From Ailurus styani (lineage: Eukaryota > Chordata > Mammalia > Carnivora > Ailuridae), in contig LNAC01000162.1 of NCBI GenBank assembly GCA_002007465.1, forward strand, positions 1,892,846 to 1,956,845: 64,000 nt of DNA. The letters are read 5' to 3'. How positions within the stretch are numbered: position 1 is the stretch's first letter; every line of letters starts with the position of its first letter. A program made the position numbers and the translations under genes. The notes below the pieces were generated by a model. It was not told the DNA's origin and made no database searches. It saw only the letters and a list, made by a program, of their open reading frames with translations. Positions 21,772-32,738 of the stretch are shown in pieces.

Positions 21772-23505
21772 TCTTTATAAAATATTTAAAAGCCAAGAAA
21801 GACTGTCTAAAACTGTCTGATCTAAAATTTTGCATTTGATCCAGACAAGATATTCTAAAACCACTAATCCAGGAGACAGAGAGATTTCATATCTTACATC
21901 TGTTCAATTTGCAGTGTGTCAGATACAAGTATATAAATACTATAATTTACTAGACATTTCTGGGTAATGCCATAATTCTTGTTAAAATTAGCTATTGAGA
22001 TCAGACTTTAAAATAGCCTCATTTCTTTTTAGCCTGAAACTTCAAAATAAATACTGAGGCATTATATTAAATATTAAATACAACTTACCATTTGACAGTC
22101 TATTCCATAGTTCCAGAAATTAGCAAGAAGAAACAAGTCTTTATTTTTTATTTTATTTATTTATTTATTTATTTATTTTTTAGTAAATTTGAGGTCAGCA
22201 AAATTTGAGTTCTTCTATTACAGTTTGATAAAACAAAAAATTTGACCTTATGAATTCCAGTAGTAACTTGGTTCACATGTAAGGAAAATTTAGGATAAAA
22301 TCTCAAGTTATGCTCTGTTTCCTTTTCAATAACATTATATTATTCTCTCATTTTTCTTATGTATCAAATTTATTGTCTAGGTAATAAAGAAAATGTTAGC
22401 ATTTTAACGACTAAATTTTTCTCCCAAATGATATTATATATAGAATAATTTAATACGGTTATGCCTTAAATGTTGAACTATGTGTAGAAATGGGATATGA
22501 ATGAACTGAAACTTATTTTTGAATATTCAGTGTTCTAGAAATATCTGTGCTTATCATTGACCTTTTGATAAGTATTTTTATGTTAATAAAATATATTTGG
22601 CTTGTTACTCAACTGATTTTTGAGTTATAGAATGAATTGGAAAAGCAAATACTTTTGTGTTCTATTTTCAAGTGTGATACATCAAAATAAGGGATGTTTT
22701 GACAGAAAAAAAGAAATCTTGTTCAACTCATGTCAGCATCAGTCAATGCCTTCATTTGCGGGAGAACTTGAGGAATGTTTAGTGAAATGCTGACAAATGG
22801 ACTTGAGAGCATATCTAATTAGTAAGTTTCTTTTTCTTCATGGGCATGTAGAGAGGGAAAGTAATTATAGAAACCCAAAGTTTAGTCTTCAATTGAAGTC
22901 CAACTTAAATGCAGTTTAAAGCCTTTATCCCTCTAAGCTCACCTCTCTTACTGCCTTTTGATTTTGTGGTGGTTCATCCATATTAATGTACCTAATGACA
23001 GACACCCTGAAAAGGTGAGAATGAATGCTTTTCCTCTGACATATCAGCAGAGGATGATGGTACAAAGCATGTCTTTCAATGTGTATCTGCATGGACTCTG
23101 GGTCTGTGAGAATGATATATACTTCTACTTTATGCCTGCAAGATTCAAAAGGCCTTTTCAAATATTCATGTCCTTTTTTCCTTCTTTTTATTCTCTACCG
23201 GTATGTGTTATATGATGAGAAGAATGTCAGTGTCTCTGGAGTTTTATTTTTAAGTTTTAGTCTTGCCTGAGGGGGAAGATACATTGAAATTTTGCTGGTC
23301 AAGCTGTTCATACTTTCTCATAACATATCTAATAATTGCAAAGCAATTTGTTCAAATAATTTGGGCAGGGCTTCCATAGTTACCATGATAGATTCTGAGG
23401 CAGGTTATTGGGCAGAGTCTGGCATTCAGCCGGTAACACCTGGGGATAACTTTCCCTTTTTGTTGCCTGTTATAAACAAGGAGAAGTCAAAGGAGGCAAT
23501 AAGGG
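21772..23505. other. Unassigned AT-rich stretch
   Basis: No gene or confident transposon is seen. A (TTTA)n microsatellite lies at 22,142-22,182. The remainder looks unique. Confidence 0.5.
22142..22182. repeat. (TTTA)n microsatellite
   Basis: Roughly nine TTTA/TTTT units in a row. The composition resembles a reverse-complemented SINE or L1 tail, but no body is attached. Confidence 0.85.
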
Positions 23506-23884
23506 CTTCCCTCCCTCCCTCNNNNNNNNNNNNNNNNNNNNNNNNNNNNNNNNNNNNNNNNNNNNNNNNNNNNNNNNNNNNNNNNNNNNNNNNNNNNNNN
23601 NNNNNNNNNNNNNNNNNNNNNNNNNNNNNNNNNNNNNNNNNNNNNNNNNNNNNNNNNNNNNNNNNNNNNNNNNNNNNNNNNNNNNNNNNNNNNNNNNNNN
23701 NNNNNNNNNNNNNNNNNNNNNNNNNNNNNNNNNNNNNNNNNNNNNNNNNNNNNNNNNNNNNNNNNNNNNNNNNNNNNCTCCCTTCCTCCCTCCCTCCCTT
23801 CCTCCCTTCCTTCCTCCCTCCCTCTTTCCTCCCTCCCTCACTCTTTCCTCCCTCCCTCTTTCCTCTCTCCCTCTCTCCCTTCCT
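23506..23884. repeat. Pyrimidine (CCCT/CCTT)n tract containing an assembly gap
   Basis: CCCTCCCTCCCTC precedes the gap, and CTCCCTTCCTCCCTCCC-type repeats follow for about 107 bases with almost no purines on this strand. The N run (23,522-23,777, 256 bases) therefore probably replaces more of the same repeat or an unresolved length. Reading frames across it are meaningless. Confidence 0.9.
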
Positions 23885-26275
23885 TTGGCTGAATTCTGAT
23901 CATCCTTTTCTGATCTTGTTTAAACTTGGGTTATAACTTCCTCATGCATGATGCATCCAGTTAATAGGATTTCTATTGCCATAGGCACTATTGCCACTTC
24001 ATATGCTATAGCAGGCAAGTGGAGGTGCTGATTAGAAACATGGTAATACAGTCACCCCTACCTACTCAGCCTGACCTTGGAGACAAAGGGTGGTGCATTT
24101 GTCTTTGTTTGTTTGTTTTTAAATCGTAGGCATTAGTTGTTGCTATTGTTTGTAGTTTTTTTTCCCCATGGCTTTGGAAACTTAAACTATAGATTAATAT
24201 TTCAGTGTATCATTTAGTCTTTTTCTTCCATCATATTTCTGACCCATTTATTTTTTAAGATTTTGCTTTTAGTTTTCCTCGCCTTCTGAGCCTTACCTTT
24301 CTCCATTATCTGCCAGGAGAGGTAAAAAAAAAAAAAAAAAAAGAATAAAATCACCAGCTGGTGGGAAAGTCGTTTGGAGGGCGCTAGCCAGATTAACCTT
24401 TACATAATAATTATGAATTAATAACTTTTTTTCCTCTTCAATAAAATCCATGTATTTAGTTAGCTTCAGGGAAAACAGATGAGGAAATGGAAATAAAATC
24501 ATAGTAAAATGATTCATCATGTTATAATAAAACAGAGCTGTGGCTTCAAGGACTCCTAGTTTTCAAAAACTACTCAACACAAAGGGAAGAGGGAATTAAA
24601 ACTATAATTTCCCAAGTATTAAAAATATAAGCTACATTCTGTGTGAAGAAAATAACTTGTCAACCCCCTCTTCATTATGTGAACATCCACACTGGGATAC
24701 AACATGTGTTGGAAGAAGTGATTAAAAATGATCCAAACCAGCACACTAAAATTTTAAATAGTTTTCACTATTGACACAGAAAGAGCATTCATTGGGAATT
24801 GCAATAACATCCACTTATGCAAAAATATCTTTTGACATGCAATGAAAACATAACCTCTGGATACACATTTTCTCTTTTAGGTTTTCAGTGGGAATTGTGC
24901 CTAAGTGATTAGGGCAGGATTTGGTCCAATAAATAAACTGAAAATTTTGTAACAAGCGGTGGAGTAATACATATTAATTCTGAACAGATTGACACTGTAA
25001 TTTGGGATAAAAACCATAATGATTACAGAACGCAGTCAGTGTAAGTCAAGTCTGATGGACTGGAACAGATGTGTCCACCTGTTTAGAGCCCAGCTCTGCA
25101 TCACTTGGGATGCATAATGTGACTGAGGTCTGTAACATTAGCTATTTGGAAAGGTATACAGGTTAGGAAAAAGGAGAAATGTCAAATTTTGGATCATTCT
25201 TTTATTTTCCTATGTAGCTGTTGAGGTAAAGAAAAATATGAGAGCATGCTAAGGACTAAAATAGAAGAGAAAGTCTAGAGGAGATGTAAACATTATTATA
25301 TGCCTTTCATCAGAAATGATTTGGAAAACTTCATAAAGGACATTTCAAGGACAGGTGGACAGAATAGATTCAATTTTCATTTTCCTAAAATTGTTAAATT
25401 TTGTGTAAATTAACTCAATGTAAGTTTTTTTAACAAATGCTAAAGCAGATGAAGGAAGATGGAAAGAGACTCCAACATTACCATGTTCATGCCCAGGGGC
25501 ACTCCATATATCTAGTACCAACTAAGATTAGGCTTTTGTGAATATTTATCATTTGAAATCATAGGGAAAATATTTTTTTGACATAATATGCCCCAGGCCT
25601 AAAGATTATGCTGTATGTCATTAGGGGGTAATTTTATTTTTTCTTAAGGTAGAAGGAACATCTCTACCATGATCATAAATATGTCTTTTTATTACAAGAA
25701 AATGTTAATGTGTGGTCATAAACATCACTCATTTTAAAGATTGAATCTTATAGATGTTACTATTAAAAATATCCTCCTGCCTGTGCTATTCAATTTTTCC
25801 TTTTTAAATTTATTAACAAAATTGAGTGCATGTGTGTTATTTTTCCTTTTCTCTGTCACCCTCAGGGTATTTAACCAGTTCTTAAGCTACAGAGTCTTTA
25901 TTATTATAAGGACAAAATATCATTTTGTTGTATTTTAATATATAGTATATATAGAAAATACTTCCCTTAAGATCTTCAAGTGTATTTGTCAGAGATGTTT
26001 TAAGAGATTTAACTTTCAGTAGCAACGTTTTCCTTGGCATTCAAATTTCATAATGTGAAACATACAAGTTAGTCTAGAAAACTGAAGATAAATTCTTAGC
26101 AAAAAGTTATTAACTGGGTAAAACCTATCAGAAACATCCAAGAAGCTTTTCATATTTTGCCTTCCCTGCTTGTCTCTTTCAAACCATGGAAGAACTAGGG
26201 AAAGATCTTTTCAGTGCACTCTGTATACATTACCATACCTGACAGAAATTTTAACAATCCAAAGATACCGCTTAT
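23885..26275. other. Unassigned stretch, repeat-poor
   Basis: No gene or transposon is recognised over about 2.4 kb. An A18 run sits near 24,325-24,342. The 24,540-25,200 part is free of simple repeats. The sequence alone does not tell whether it is conserved. Confidence 0.45.
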
Positions 26276-26400
26276 GGGGTGCCTGGTTGACTCAGTCAGT
26301 AAAGCATGTGACTCTTGATCTCACTATTGTGAGTTCAAGCCCCACAATGGGCCCAGAGCTTACTGAAAAAATAAAAATAAATAGTCAAGGAAAAAAAAAA
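26276..26400 (+). mobile_element. Old short CAN-SINE
   Basis: GGGGTGCCTGGTTGACTCAG, TAAAGCATGTGACTCTTGAT, GTGAGTTCAAGCCCCACAAT and a short A-rich tail with AAATAAATAG. The short form lacks the CT-rich block, like the copy at 15,900. Flanks AAAGATACCGCT (26,261) and AAAGGTACCACT (26,406) form a TSD with two mismatches. Confidence 0.88.
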
Positions 26401-26841
26401 AAACTAAAGGTACCACTGGTTAATGGCGTTATGGGCTTTTAAAGATTACAGTTTGACTTCTTGCACTCAGGTAGTTGTATAAACTTCAATGGATGTACAA
26501 AAGGAAGAAGATACAACTAATATTAACAGTTGAAATATATGCAAGTGTTCTATTTTGAGGGGCAACAGAATCATTGATTTGTGTGTATGTAAGTATTTGC
26601 TAGAGATTTCTACTTTAAGGTCAAAAAAGTTAAGTCTCCAGAAAAATTGATGTGTTTTATACAGTTCTGCACAAAGTATGTTTGCTATCTTATAAAAAGT
26701 TCTTTTGTTTTATTTTACAATATTTCAAGTCATCATAGAGAAATAAATGCTACAAATCATGACCTAATTAGTACAATACTACTAATTTATACATACAACA
26801 TGTTGTAGTAGAAGATGACTAAGGCTTTTCTGCATCTAAAT

Positions 26842-27020
26842 TAGTAGTTTTTGATCCTGGCTGTGGATCAGATGGGAAATTTTAAAACAATATTGAAGTC
26901 TCAGTTCCCAGACCACCTCCTTGACATTGTGATATAATTGATCCAAGTTGGGGCACAGGTATTGAATTTTTAAGACCTCTCTAGGTCATTTTATTGTGAA
27001 GTCAGTATCGAGAAACACTA
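26842..27020 (+). mobile_element. MER5A-like hAT-Charlie DNA transposon
   Basis: The left end TAGTAGTTTTTGATCCTGGC and the right end TATCGAGAAACACTA are decayed inverted termini of the MER5A type (CAGTGGTTCTCAACCCTGGC and its complement). Between them GGAAATTTTAAAACAATATT, CAGACCACCTCC and GATATAATTGATCC follow the family order. About 179 bases, the usual length for this non-autonomous element. Confidence 0.7.
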
Positions 27021-27290
27021 ATCTTGATTTGTTTTTTAAATTAATAAATTCTTGTGAGGAAGAGCAAAAAAAAGTGGATAAAATAGTATGTTCACATAAA
27101 CTTGTGTAAGATTTTACAGTTGTCAAAAAATATTCAAGCCCAGTGGGAACACCTGGCTAATTAAGGATTAAAATAGAGGTAAATAGGATTTGGGGAGAAG
27201 GTCACTTAAACGAAGTTTAGGGTTGTCAAGGAATGCTTTTTAGGGAAAGAGACTTCAAATCTTTTGAATGAAATATAAGTAGGCTTTCAA

Positions 27291-27372
27291 GGTTCATCCT
27301 TGTTGTAGTGTGTATCAGTACTTCATTCCTTTTTGTGGCTAAATATTCTATGGTATGGATGTACCACAGGAA
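27291..27372 (-). mobile_element. Old L1 fragment, antisense
   Basis: GGTTCATCCTTGTTGTAGTG, TCAGTACTTCATTCC and TTTTGTGGCTAAATATTCTA are the reverse complement of a conserved stretch of the L1 ORF2 3' end. It directly abuts a sense-oriented L1 piece, which suggests 5' inversion during insertion or two events. Confidence 0.65.
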
Positions 27373-27640
27373 GCCAGTAACCAAAGACATACTTTACATG
27401 ATCTCACTGATATGAAGTATCCAGAAAAGGCAAGACTGTAGAGACAGGAAGCGGATTAGTGTTTGCCTAGAACTGGGTTAGGAGAATTCTGAGATTGGAG
27501 AGTGATAACTAAAGGGTGGAAGGTTTCACTTTGGGGTGATGAAAATGTTTTAAAATTGACTATGGTGACAGTTACACTTATCTGTGATTATAATAAAGTG
27601 CATTGAATTATACAGTTTAAGTGGATGAATTGTAGAGTAT
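27373..27640 (+). mobile_element. Old L1 3'-end fragment, sense
   Basis: AAAGACATACTTTACATGAT, CTGTAGAGACAGGAAGCGGA, GTTTGCCTAGAACTGGG, TTTGGGGTGATGAAAATGTT and TGCATTGAATTATACAGTTT follow the L1M-class 3' UTR order (the familiar 'tagagacagaaagtag ... ggttgccaggggctggg' layout). Confidence 0.65.
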
Positions 27641-27649
27641 GTGAAAGTC

Positions 27650-27805
27650 GTCGATTGATGAAATAGGTGATTGGGATTAAGGAATACACTTTTCATGATA
27701 AACACTGGGTGAGGTATGGAAGTGTTGAATCAGCATATTGTACACCTGAAACTAATATAACACTGCATGTTAACTATACTGGAACTAAAATTTTAAAAAA
27801 TTTAA
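27650..27805 (+). mobile_element. Carnivoran L1 3' end, short
   Basis: GGGATTAAGGAATACACTTT, CATGATAAACACTGGGTGAG, TTGTACACCTGAAACTAATA and AACACTGCATGTTAACTATA with an A-rich end are the 3'-terminal 150 bases of the same L1 family seen elsewhere in the window. Confidence 0.8.
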
Positions 27806-28019
27806 AAAAGAAATCAGTTTCTAAAGCAGATTAAACAAAAATCAGGCTTGACAAGTCAAAGTTATCTATAGGGAGTTAGAGCAGAGAGCAAGGAGAGTTT
27901 GCTAAATGACATGTAACTGATCAGTGCTGGCACATAGGGTTCAGGGAATGGTCCCACAGAAGGATAGAAGTGAAGTTGGAGAGAGAAACAGTAAGATCAT
28001 GAAGGATGTAGTAAGTCTT

Positions 28020-28530
28020 CAAAATTTTTTAATTGTGGTAAAATACACAAATCATAAGCTTATCATCTCAACCATTTTTAGTATTTAATTCAGCAGTGTT
28101 AAATATATTCAAAATGTACAACAACTTCCAGAACTTTTTCATCATGCAAAACTGAAACTGTACTTATTAAACAATTCCCCACTTCTCACCCATCCCCAGC
28201 CCCTGGAAACCACCATTATACTTTCTGTTTTTCTGAGTTTGACTAGATATCTCCTATGAGTTGAATCATGCAATGTTTGTTTTTTTGTGGCTGACTTATT
28301 TCACTTAGCATAGTGTCCTTGAGACTCATACATGTTGCAGTATGTTTCAGAATTCTCTTCCTTTTTAAGGCTAAATAATATTCCTTAGCATGTGTATATC
28401 ACATTTTTTTTCTCCATTCATCCACATAATGTATACATAAAATCTCTTGGGTAATGTGAAAAATGCTGGATATGGACATACAGATGCCTTTTTGAGACTC
28501 TGCCTTGAATTATTTTAGATATGTAACCAG
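28020..28530 (-). mobile_element. Old L1 3'-end fragment, antisense
   Basis: AATTGTGGTAAAATACACAA, TCTCAACCATTTTTAGTATT, CCAGAACTTTTTCATCATGC, CCCCAGCCCCTGGAAACCAC, ATTTCACTTAGCATAGTGTC and AAGGCTAAATAATATTCC follow the reverse-complemented L1M 3' UTR through to the ORF2 end. No open frame is kept. Confidence 0.75.
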
Positions 28531-28640
28531 AAATGGAATAAGTGAGCACTTTTTAAGGACTTTAAAATGTATCTTGAGAGCAACGAACAGCAACTAAGAA
28601 TTTTTAGAAGCAGGAAAGTGACACAGCTAGACAATATCAG

Positions 28641-29489
28641 AGGAGGAACAATTATGGGGATATTTTAATATTATACGTAGGCAAATTAAGATTCAAGAAA
28701 CTTACATTCCTGTCATCTAGTATTGTGTGTGATAATAGATTGAACCAGAAGCAGACAAGAGTTCTTCTGGGACCCCAGTGAACTCTGGTAGCTGAGATGT
28801 ATGTGGGCATTGTTAGACTGTATCCAATCAGGAGAAGGATTTGAGGGTAGACTTGAAAGTATTCTCAAGCTGCAAACAAATCCATCAAATTAGGGTAGAA
28901 ACCTTACTGGCCAAAACAGCTTAAGCACAAGTTCAGACCAAACACTGACTGCACAATAAGATTCTCTGACCCAAGGGATATTCTTAGTAATACAGGCTTA
29001 AAAATAATATCAGAACCATTCCAGGTAATCAGGAAGATTTGTGCATGCCTAAAGCTGTGTCCTTTCAGGAGTGATCAGAGAGGGAATCTCTGGTGTATTA
29101 GTATCTCCTTGAACTTGAGGTAAAAAAAAAAAATAACATACCTCGTCTATATTGTGATAGCAATCTCAAAGCCACACATATTTCTAGTGTAAAGAGAAAA
29201 ACTATAATTGGCTAAAATGGCTTATGCACAAATATTGATCAGTAAGTGGCTTATCCTAACCCATTGGTGACCATTTAGATAGCCAGAGGAAACTTCGAGT
29301 GGACATATCAGAAATGTACACTAGAAGTCTATACTATAAGTATGCAGAATTAGTTTAACAAATAAGTCACCAGACTAACAAAACCACCTCCTGTGGGGAA
29401 GAAATATGTGTCTGGAATTGGTACAATGCATTATATAAAGTCCAATCTGTCAACAAAATTTTTGAGTTGAAAAGGTCAATGAACAGCAA
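28641..29489. other. Unassigned stretch
   Basis: No gene or transposon is recognised with confidence. Confidence 0.4.
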
Positions 29490-29965
29490 TGAAAAAAAAT
29501 CACTAGGTGGGCTCAAGTAAATTTGATGAAGCATAAGAAAGAATCAGTAAATATGAAGACAGACTCTGTGCAGTGTGAATAACAGAAAAGAAAAAATGAA
29601 AATGAACAGAGTCAGAGAAGTGTGGGACACCATTAAGTGTATCAACAAATGCGTGGAATACCAGAAGAGCAGGAAAGGGATGCAAAAAATATTTGAAGCA
29701 ATAATGGCTGAAAACTTCACAAATATAATGAAAATCATAATGTACTCACCCAAGAAGTTAAAAACTCCAAATTGAAAAAAATGCAAAAAAAAAATCCACA
29801 TTGAGACAGATAATAGTCAAAATGTTGAAAGCCAAAAATAAAATACCTTGAAAGCTGTAAAAGACAAATGGCTCAACATACACAAGAAAAAAAAAACAAA
29901 TCACAATAAGATTAACAGACAATTTTTCATGAAAGCAATGGATCTCAGAAAGCAAGGACATGTTT
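29490..29965 (+). mobile_element. Old L1/HAL1-type ORF1-region fragment, sense
   Basis: GAAAGAATCAGTAAATATGA, AAAATGAACAGAGTCAGAGA, GTGTGGGACACCATTAAGTG, CAATAATGGCTGAAAACTTC and ACAATAAGATTAACAGACAA recall the coding segment of old L1/HAL1 elements whose translation includes a VWDTIK...EAIMAENF pattern. Frames are broken. The same family appears in antisense at 37,560-39,985. Confidence 0.55.
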
Positions 29966-30618
29966 CCAAAGGAAGGGAAACAAAAAAAAAATGAACTATT
30001 CGGACCTCACCAAGATAAACAACTGCACAGCAAAGGAAACAGGCAACAAAACTAAAATGCAACCTGTAGAATGGGAGAAGATATTTGCAAATGTCTTATC
30101 GGATAAAGGGCTAGTATCCAAAAACTATAAGGAACTTATTAAATTTAACACCCCAAACCCAAAAAATCCAGTCAAGAAATGGGCAGAAGTTATGAACAGA
30201 CATTTCTCCAAAGAAAACATCCAAATGCCCAACAGACACATGAAAAAATTCTCAGCATCACTCAGCCCCAGGGAAATACAAATCAGAACTGCAATAAGAT
30301 ACCACCTCACACCAGTCAGAATGGCTAGAATTTATAACACAAGAAGTGACATGTTGGTGAAGATGCAGGGAAAGGAGAACACTCTAATACTGTGGATGGA
30401 ATGTAAACTGGTGCAGCCACTCTGGAAGGCAGTATGGAGGTTTCTCAAAAAAGTTAAAAATAGAGCTACCCTACAACCTAGCATTTGCACTACTAGGTAT
30501 TTATTCAAAGGATACTAACGTAGTGATTTGAGGAGGCATCTACGTCCCAATGTTTATAACAGCAATGTCCACAATAGTCAAACTATGAGAAAAGCCCAGG
30601 TGTCCATCAACAGATGAA

Positions 30619-30927
30619 TGGAGATATATATATATCTCCATATATATACATATACATATATACATATGTATACATATATATACACATATACACACATATC
30701 TATAATGGAATATTACTGGATATATATATAATGGAATATATATTATTCCACTTTATGGAATACATATTATTCCATATTATTGGTGTGGAATATATATTAT
30801 TCCATATATGGAATTTATGGATGTATGGAATTGCATATATGGAATATACTATTCCATATTATTCCATATATATAATATAATGGAATATATATTATAATGG
30901 ATATATATATATATATAATGGAATATT
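30619..30927. repeat. AT-rich palindromic repeat block within L1
   Basis: The block starts with a perfect 22-bp palindrome (TGGAGATATATA then TATATCTCCA, 30,619-30,640). It goes on with TATACATA runs, then repeated self-complementary units such as GGAATATATATTATTCC and ATTCCATATATGGAAT. The unit GGAATAT is the L1 sequence at this point, so the block looks like local amplification of an L1 segment in both orientations. Cruciform or hairpin formation is expected from the sequence. Confidence 0.85.
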
Positions 30928-31121
30928 TTTTTAAGATTTTTTATTTATTCATTTGACACAGAGAGAGAGATCACAAGTAGGCAGAGAGGCAGGCAGAGAG
31001 AGAGGAGGAGGCAGGCTCCCCGCCGAGCAGAGAGCCCTATGTGGGCCTCGATCCCAGGACCCTGGGATCATGACCTGAGCCGAAGGCAGCGGCTTTAACC
31101 CACTGAGCCACCCAGGCGCCC
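30928..31121 (-). mobile_element. Young mustelid-type CAN-SINE, antisense, perfect 16-bp TSD
   Basis: TTTTAAGATTTTTTATTTAT, GATCACAAGTAGGCAGAGAG, a GAGAGAGAGGAGGAGGCAGG block, GGCCTCGATCCCAGGACCCT and CACTGAGCCACCCAGGCGCC give a full antisense copy. TATATAATGGAATATT occurs exactly at 30,912 and at 31,122. The insertion lies at the right end of the AT palindrome block, so the block existed before the SINE. Confidence 0.97.
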
Positions 31122-31710
31122 TATATAATGGAATATTACTCAGCCTCCAAAAAGAATGAAATCTTGCCATTTGCAATGATGTGGATGGAGCTAAGGGTAT
31201 CATACTAAGCAAAGTAAGTCAGGCAGAGAAAGACAAATGCCATATGATTTAACTTATCTGTGGAATTTAAGAACCAAAACAGATGACAAAGGCAAAGGAA
31301 GGAAAAATAAAATAAGAGGAAAACAGAGAGGGAAGCAAACCATAAGAGACTCTTAAGGGAACAAACTGAGGGTTGTTGGAGGGGAGGTAGGTGTGGGTAT
31401 AGGGTAACTGGCTGACAGGCATTAAGGAGGGCAGTTAAGTAATGAGCACTGGATGTTGTATGCAATTGATGAATCACTGCATTCTACCTCTGAAACTAAT
31501 AATACAGTATACGTTAATTGATTTAAATTAAAAAAATTAAAAATACTATCTTTTTTAAAGAAGGAATTGTGTAAGTAATTTTAAAAGACCATATAACTGA
31601 ATATTCATTCCCCATTCTTCTCTAGATTAAAAATATGAAGAGAACTAAAATAGGTGAATAGATCAGTATAGTAAGTTTAAAGCTTCCCACAAAGAAAAGT
31701 CCAGACCCTT

Positions 31711-32131
31711 GAGGCACCTGGGTGGCTCAGTTGGTTAAGCGTCTGCCTTTGGCTCAGGTCATAATCTCAGGGCCCTGGGGTTGAGTCCCACATTGGGCTC
31801 CCTGCTCAGTGGGGAGTCTGCTTCTCCCTCTCCCTTTGCTATTCCCCCTGCTCATGCTCTCTCACTCCCTTTCTCTCAAATAAATGAATAATCTTTAAAA
31901 TTAAAATAAAATCTTTTTTTTAAAGATTTTATTTATTTATTTGACACAGAGAGAGAGATTACAAGTAGGCAAAGAGACAAGGAGAGGAGGAAGCAGGCTC
32001 CCTGCTGAGCAGAGAGCCTGATGCGGGCCTCGATTCCAGGACGGTGAGATCATGACCTGAGCCGAAAGCAGAGGCTTTAACCCACTGAGCCACCCAGGCG
32101 CCCTAAATAAATAAAATCTTAAAAAAAAAAT
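31711..32131 (+). mobile_element. CAN-SINE, sense, split by a second SINE in its tail
   Basis: It starts GAGGCACCTGGGTGGCTCAG with the TTGGTTAAGCGTCTGCCTTT head, a CTTCTCCCTCTCCCTTTGCT body and CTCAAATAAATGAATAATC. Its AAATAAATAAAATC-like tail reappears after the inserted antisense SINE. The outer TSD is AGTCCAGACC (31,698) and AGTCCAGGCC (32,132), which brackets both SINEs and proves the nesting. The body type (CCCCCTGCTCATGCTCTCTC) is an older caniform subfamily. Confidence 0.93.
31916..32103 (-). mobile_element. Young CAN-SINE, antisense, nested in the preceding SINE
   Basis: TTTTTAAAGATTTTATTTAT, GATTACAAGTAGGCAAAGAG, GAGGAAGCAGGCTCCCTGCT, GCGGGCCTCGATTCCAGGAC and CACTGAGCCACCCAGGCGCC. 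Part of the centre is deleted (ACGGTGAGATC joins directly). AATAAAATCTT at 31,905 and at 32,110 is the TSD made from the outer SINE's tail. The two SINEs lie tail to tail with about ten bases between them. Confidence 0.94.
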
Positions 32132-32565
32132 AGTCCAGGCCTAGATAGCTTCATTGGTGAATTCTACCAAACATTCAAAGAAGGTTTAATACCAATGCTT
32201 CACATACTCTTCTGAAATATAGAAAAGAGGTAAGATTTCCTAACTCATCATATGATGCCATTTTAATCAGTATACCAAAACCAAAGACATCACAAAACAA
32301 AAACTATAGGCCAATATCCCTTAATATTAAGATACACTCAAAACTTCTCAACAAAATACTGTCAGACTGAATCCAGTAATATACAAAGAGTTGTACACCA
32401 TGGCTAAGTGGAATTGATCTCAGGAATGCAAGGATTAATATCTGGAAGTCAATAGTAATGTAATATGCCTTTCTAATTGGGTAAAGGATAAAATCCCTAA
32501 TATCATCTAAATATATGTAGAAAACATTTGAAGTAATTCAACAAACTTCATTATAAAACTACTTC

Positions 32566-32738
32566 AGGGGCGTCTGGGTGGCTCAGTTGTTTGAACATCT
32601 GACTCTTGGTTTTGGTTCAGGTTGTGATCTCAGGGTCGTGGCACTGAGCCTTACATGGGGCTCTGTGCTCAGTGTAGAGTCTGCTTGGGACTCTCCCTGC
32701 CTCCTTCCCTTCACTCTCTCTCTCAAACAAAACCAAAC
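32566..32738 (+). mobile_element. CAN-SINE, older subfamily
   Basis: GGGGCGTCTGGGTGGCTCAG, ACATCTGACTCTTGGTTTTG, GGCACTGAGCCTTACATGGG and a CTCTCTCTCAAACAAAACC end. AACTACTT is repeated at both ends (32,557 and 32,739). The SINE interrupts old L1 ORF2 sequence. Confidence 0.9.

Larger units (their letters stand above)
27150..28640 (-). mobile_element. L2-like segments, antisense, interrupted by L1 pieces
   Basis: L2-like phrases occur at 27,200-27,290 (GGGTTGTCAAGGAATGC, GAGACTTCAAATC), 27,840-28,015 (GATCATGAAGGATGTAGTAA) and 28,540-28,635 (TTTTTAAGGACTTTAAAATG, AGAAGCAGGAAAGTGACACA). These match successive parts of reverse-complemented L2. The L1 fragments between them would have split it. 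Boundaries and single-copy origin are inferred. Confidence 0.45.
29966..31550 (+). mobile_element. 5'-truncated carnivoran L1 (ORF2 C-terminus, 3' UTR)
   Basis: A 175-codon relic frame at 29,991-30,518 translates to recognisable L1 ORF2 C-terminal sequence (motifs [55 protein letters not shown]). It then decays. An AT-rich palindromic block replaces the usual ATATATATACAATGGAATAT segment, a SINE sits at 30,928, and the 3' UTR resumes with CAGCCTCCAAAAAGAATGAA through GGGTTGTTGGAGGGGAGGTA to TGATGAATCACTGCATTCTA. It is not functional. Confidence 0.9.

Noticed and set aside
23292..23936. 214-codon open frame
   Set aside because: It crosses the N gap and a simple pyrimidine repeat, so the frame is an artefact.
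24540..25200. Conserved regulatory element suggested by repeat-free AT-rich sequence with TAAT-type motifs
   Set aside because: Short homeobox-like words are frequent in AT-rich DNA and I cannot test conservation, so no claim is made.
29991..30518. 175-codon open frame as a possible gene
   Set aside because: The translation is a decayed L1 ORF2 C-terminus within a 5'-truncated insertion.
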